NCBI GenBank assembly: GCA_902778925.1
Contig: CACYZN010000026.1
Location: 1 to 64,000, forward strand
DNA length: 64,000 bases
Direction: 5' to 3'
Origin: an uncultured Bacteroidota bacterium
Lineage (GTDB): Bacteria; Bacteroidota; Bacteroidia; Bacteroidales; P3
Positions within the stretch are counted from its first letter, which is position 1. The number at the start of each line of letters is the position of its first letter. The notes under the pieces were generated by a model. That model searched no databases. It saw nothing but the letters and a program-made list of their open reading frames with translations, and was not told the origin of the DNA. Made by a program: the position numbers and the translations under genes. Of the stretch, positions 61,350 through 64,000 are shown in pieces.

Positions 61350-63056
61350 ATGAAACTATTCGATACAAGCAACCTGAAAGGAGATCTCTTCGGCGGCGTC
61401 ACCGCCGGAATTGTGGCCTTGCCTCTGGCCTTGGCCTTCGGAATACAAGCCTTTGGCGGTGTGAGCGACCCCAACGCAGCTTCGATGGGCGCCTACGCCG
61501 GTCTGGTGGGAGCCACCCTGCTGGGCTTCTTCGCTGCCATGTTTGGCGGCACCCCCAGCCAGATCAGCGGCCCCACGGGACCTATGACCGTCGTCTCGGC
61601 CACCCTCGTCTCGGGTGTGTGGGCTTCCAGCGGCGGCGGCAATGTGTCGTCGGTGCTCGTCAGCATGGCGCTGGCGGCCATCTTCTGCGGCCTCTTCCAA
61701 ATCCTCTTTGGCTGCATCAAGATCGGCAAATACGTGCGCTACATACCCTATCCGGTGCTGAGCGGCTTCATGAGCGGCATCGGCGTGATCATCATCCTGC
61801 AGCAGCTCTATCCCCTTGTGGGACAAAGCGGCAGCGGCTCGATGATCAACCTGCTGGTGGGCTTACCCTCGGCGGTAACCTCGCTCTCGCCCATGGCCTT
61901 GGTGCTCGGTCTGGCCACCGTGGCCATCATCTACCTCTTCCCCTTGCTCACCAAGAAGGTCCCGTCGACCCTTGTGGCCCTGATTGTGGTGACGGTGGTG
62001 TCGCTGTTCCTCGATATGGACGGCGTGCCGACCATCGGCGACATACCCGCCGGCCTGCCGTTGCCGTTCTTCGCTTCCGACAAGGTCGACCTGGCCGCTA
62101 TCGACTGGATGTCGGTGCTGGTGGCTGCCATCGTGCCTGGTCTCACCCTGGCCGGTCTTGGCTCGATCGACACGCTCCTCACCTCGGTGGTGGCCGACAA
62201 CATCACCAAGACCAAGCACAACAGCAACCGCGAGCTGATAGGGCAGGGCATAGGCAACACCGTGGCCGGCCTCTTCTGCGGTCTGCCCGGCGCCGGTGCC
62301 ACCATGCGTACCGTGGTCAACGTGAAGAGCGGCGGCCGCACCCGCCTCAGCGGCATGGTGCACGCCCTCGTGCTGCTGGCCGTGCTGCTCGGACTTGGGT
62401 CGCTGGTCAAGTATGTACCCCTCTCGGTGCTGGCCGGTATCCTCATCACCGTGGGCGTGGGCATCATCGACTTCCGCGGCTTCCGCGACCTGCCCAAGAT
62501 ACCGCGCGCCGACGCAGTGGTGCTTATCGTGGTGTTCCTCGTTACCGTATTCGTTGATTTGCTCACCGCCGTCGGCATCGGCATGGTCATTGCCTGCGTG
62601 CTCTTCATGAAGCGCGCCTCCGACCTCGTGGAAGGCGGCTACAGCAGTCAGGAACTGACCAACTTCGACAAGGAAAGCCCCTGGGACGACGAACACGGCA
62701 TGCCCGACACCGTGGCCCACAAAATCTACGTACAGCGCCTCAACGGCCCCATCTTCTTCGGCACCATCAACAAGTTCAAGGAGGTGATGCAGACTGTGCC
62801 GCAGGACGCCCGCATCGTCATCATCCGCATGCGTCTGGTGTCGTTCATGGACCAGAGCGGCCTCTACGCCATGGAGGAAGCCATCAAGGACATACAGTCG
62901 CACGGCACCCAGGTGCTCATGACCATCATCCAGCCGCAGCCGATGTACATGCTCACCACGCACAAAGTCATCCCTGGCGTCGTCCCCGAGGACCACACTT
63001 TCAAGACATTCGAAGAATGCACAGAATATCTGCGTAATCAATTAGAAAACAAATAA
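61350..63056 (+). CDS. SulP family inorganic anion transporter
   Basis: 568 residues from ATG 61350. Ten to twelve membrane segments, the SLC26/SulP signature in the first third (GGVTAGIVALPLALAFGIQAFGG, SGPTGPMTVV), and a C-terminal STAS domain (about 460-560: IYVQRLNGPIFFGTINKFKEVM, IIRMRLVSFMDQSGLYAMEEAI). It transports sulfate, bicarbonate or similar anions across the inner membrane. Together with comB this could indicate sulfur metabolism, but no operon-wide function is proven. Confidence 0.93.
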   Translation: MKLFDTSNLKGDLFGGVTAGIVALPLALAFGIQAFGGVSDPNAASMGAYAGLVGATLLGFFAAMFGGTPSQISGPTGPMTVVSATLVSGVWASSGGGNVSSVLVSMALAAIFCGLFQILFGCIKIGKYVRYIPYPVLSGFMSGIGVIIILQQLYPLVGQSGSGSMINLLVGLPSAVTSLSPMALVLGLATVAIIYLFPLLTKKVPSTLVALIVVTVVSLFLDMDGVPTIGDIPAGLPLPFFASDKVDLAAIDWMSVLVAAIVPGLTLAGLGSIDTLLTSVVADNITKTKHNSNRELIGQGIGNTVAGLFCGLPGAGATMRTVVNVKSGGRTRLSGMVHALVLLAVLLGLGSLVKYVPLSVLAGILITVGVGIIDFRGFRDLPKIPRADAVVLIVVFLVTVFVDLLTAVGIGMVIACVLFMKRASDLVEGGYSSQELTNFDKESPWDDEHGMPDTVAHKIYVQRLNGPIFFGTINKFKEVMQTVPQDARIVIIRMRLVSFMDQSGLYAMEEAIKDIQSHGTQVLMTIIQPQPMYMLTTHKVIPGVVPEDHTFKTFEECTEYLRNQLENK

Positions 63057-63060
63057 TACT

Positions 63061-63771
63061 ATGGGAAGAGCATTTGAATACCGCAAAGCGAGAAAACTGA
63101 AACGTTGGGGCCACATGGCCCGCACCTTCACCAAGATCGGCAAGGAGATCGAGCTGGCCGTCATAGCCGGCGGTCCCGACCCCTCTTCCAACCTGCGTCT
63201 GCGCCTGCTGATGCAGACCGCCAAGAGCGAGTCGATGCCCAAGGACAACGTGGAACGCGCCATTAAGCGCGCCACCGAGAAAGACAAGTCGGCCTACAAA
63301 GAGGTCGTCTACGACGGCAAAGGCCCCCACGGCGTGGCCATCGTCGTCGAGACCGCTACCGACAACCCCACCCGCACCGTCGCCAACCTGCGCGCCGCCT
63401 TCGTGCGCGGCAAGGGCGAACTCGGCACCATGGGCATGAACGACTTCCTCTTCGAGCGCAAGTGCAGCTTCGTGGTCGCCTGGCGCGACGACATCGACAT
63501 GGATGAACTCGAGCTCGAGCTTATCGACTGCGACATCGACGAGGTGTTCCGCGACGAGGACGAAATACTCATCTATGCCGACTTCACCAACTATGGCCCC
63601 ATCAGCAAGTTCCTCGAGGACAAAGGCCTCGAGATAAAGAGCTTCAAGTTCGAGCGCATACCCCTCACCACGCGTGAACTCACCGACGAGGAGCAGGAGG
63701 ATGTCAACGGCCTCATCGAACGCCTGGAAAACGACGACGACGTCGTCAACGTCTTCCACAACATGGCCTAA
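63061..63771 (+). CDS. YebC/PmpR family DNA-binding regulatory protein
   Basis: 236 residues, full length. The N-terminus MGRAFEYRKARKLKRWGHMARTFTKIGKEI and GGPDPSSNLRLRLLMQ, then NVERAIKRAT and EVVYDGKGPHGVAIVVE blocks, define the TACO1/YebC family. Members act as transcription regulators and, in some bacteria, help ribosomes through polyproline stalls. The acidic C-terminus is standard. It starts 4 bases after the SulP stop, so it is probably cotranscribed. Confidence 0.95.
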   Translation: MGRAFEYRKARKLKRWGHMARTFTKIGKEIELAVIAGGPDPSSNLRLRLLMQTAKSESMPKDNVERAIKRATEKDKSAYKEVVYDGKGPHGVAIVVETATDNPTRTVANLRAAFVRGKGELGTMGMNDFLFERKCSFVVAWRDDIDMDELELELIDCDIDEVFRDEDEILIYADFTNYGPISKFLEDKGLEIKSFKFERIPLTTRELTDEEQEDVNGLIERLENDDDVVNVFHNMA

Positions 63772-63783
63772 GCTCTAGCAGCG

Positions 63784-63954
63784 AGTGGAGAGTGGAGAGT
63801 GGAGAGTGGAGAGCGGAGAGTGGAGAGTGGAGAGTGGAGAGTGGAGAGTGGAGAGTGGAGAGTGGAGAGCGGAGAGTGGAGAGTGGAGAGCGGAGAGTGG
63901 AGAGCGGAGAGTGGAGAGTGGAGAGTGGAGAGTGGAGAGTGGAGAGTGGAGAGC
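63784..63954. repeat. 7-nt minisatellite, locus at window end
   Basis: About 24 regular GGAGAGT/GGAGAGC units, directly downstream of the YebC gene; the most homogeneous array in the window. Confidence 0.9.
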
Positions 63955-64000
63955 AGGCTAGCACACTAGCAGCTGCTCGCCACTCTCCCTTTTCTAACTT

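Noticed and set aside
63746-63964. 72-codon minus-strand frame of SPLSTLH repeats
   Set aside because: It lies wholly in the GGAGAGT array and lacks a promoter or any non-repeat sequence.

Overview
The window is a stretch of a Bacteroidales chromosome. Evidence: promoters with the Bacteroidota -7 element TAnnTTTG (about 20 copies, often TATCTTTG) in front of genes and RNAs; proteins carrying type IX secretion system (T9SS) C-terminal sorting domains of type A and type B; BspA-like leucine-rich-repeat proteins; a PPi-type phosphofructokinase; DUF6266, DUF5106-like and DUF4810/DUF799 proteins; and a Rho factor with a long basic/Ala-Pro-rich insert. Housekeeping genes are GC-rich. Several accessory genes (about 0.2-3.5 kb and 18.2-20.0 kb) and some spacers are clearly more AT-rich. 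I cannot name the genus.

Layout. 0-3.5 kb: groEL 3' end; a three-gene DUF3791/DUF3990/small-protein cassette on the minus strand; a rod-shaped structured RNA; a small unknown gene; a BspA-LRR T9SS cargo. 3.8-12 kb: bcp, a HEAT-repeat gene, typA, an XRE regulator behind an array of palindromes, PPi-PFK, an EnvC-like protein, an LpxH-like phosphoesterase and a GNAT. 12-20 kb: a second LRR protein with an 18-nt tandem repeat, nitroreductase and lipoprotein, pruA, M28 peptidase, GlsB-like protein, a third LRR protein. 20-34 kb (mostly minus strand): FKBP isomerase, BtuF-like lipoprotein, fabG, gapA, a large T9SS cargo, valS, outer-membrane protein, rhomboid protease, mutL, thioredoxin-like protein. 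34-40 kb: dnaX interrupted by an in-frame TAG, dapF, ligA, a PagL-like deacylase. 40-44.6 kb (minus): a divergent PPDK-like protein, TPR lipoprotein, def, ruvX, tRNA(CAU). 45-53.5 kb: ilvE, an ECF sigma operon ending in a fourth LRR protein, gcvH, rho, DUF6266, an HTH protein and an unknown gene. 53.7-64 kb: threonine aldolase carrying a minisatellite, aldo-keto reductase, trmO, a second ECF sigma with a membrane protein ending in a T9SS type-B-like domain, rnpB, DUF4810/DUF799 lipoproteins, comB, PAP2 phosphatase, SulP transporter and YebC.

The window is unusually rich in short-unit repeats. There are six copies of a long palindrome built from 11-nt ATTTCTTATGT units, several 7-nt GGAGAGT arrays (one in frame inside the threonine aldolase gene), 7-nt TTTCACC arrays that encode signal-peptide cores and can pair with the leader, an 8-nt array in the BtuF-like gene, a 9-nt array in the MutL linker and an 18-nt array in an LRR protein. 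The leads I would follow first are the dnaX amber codon, the PPDK-like protein with a partly rewritten active site, the sigma/T9SS-domain pair, the palindrome family and the structured RNA near 1.3 kb.
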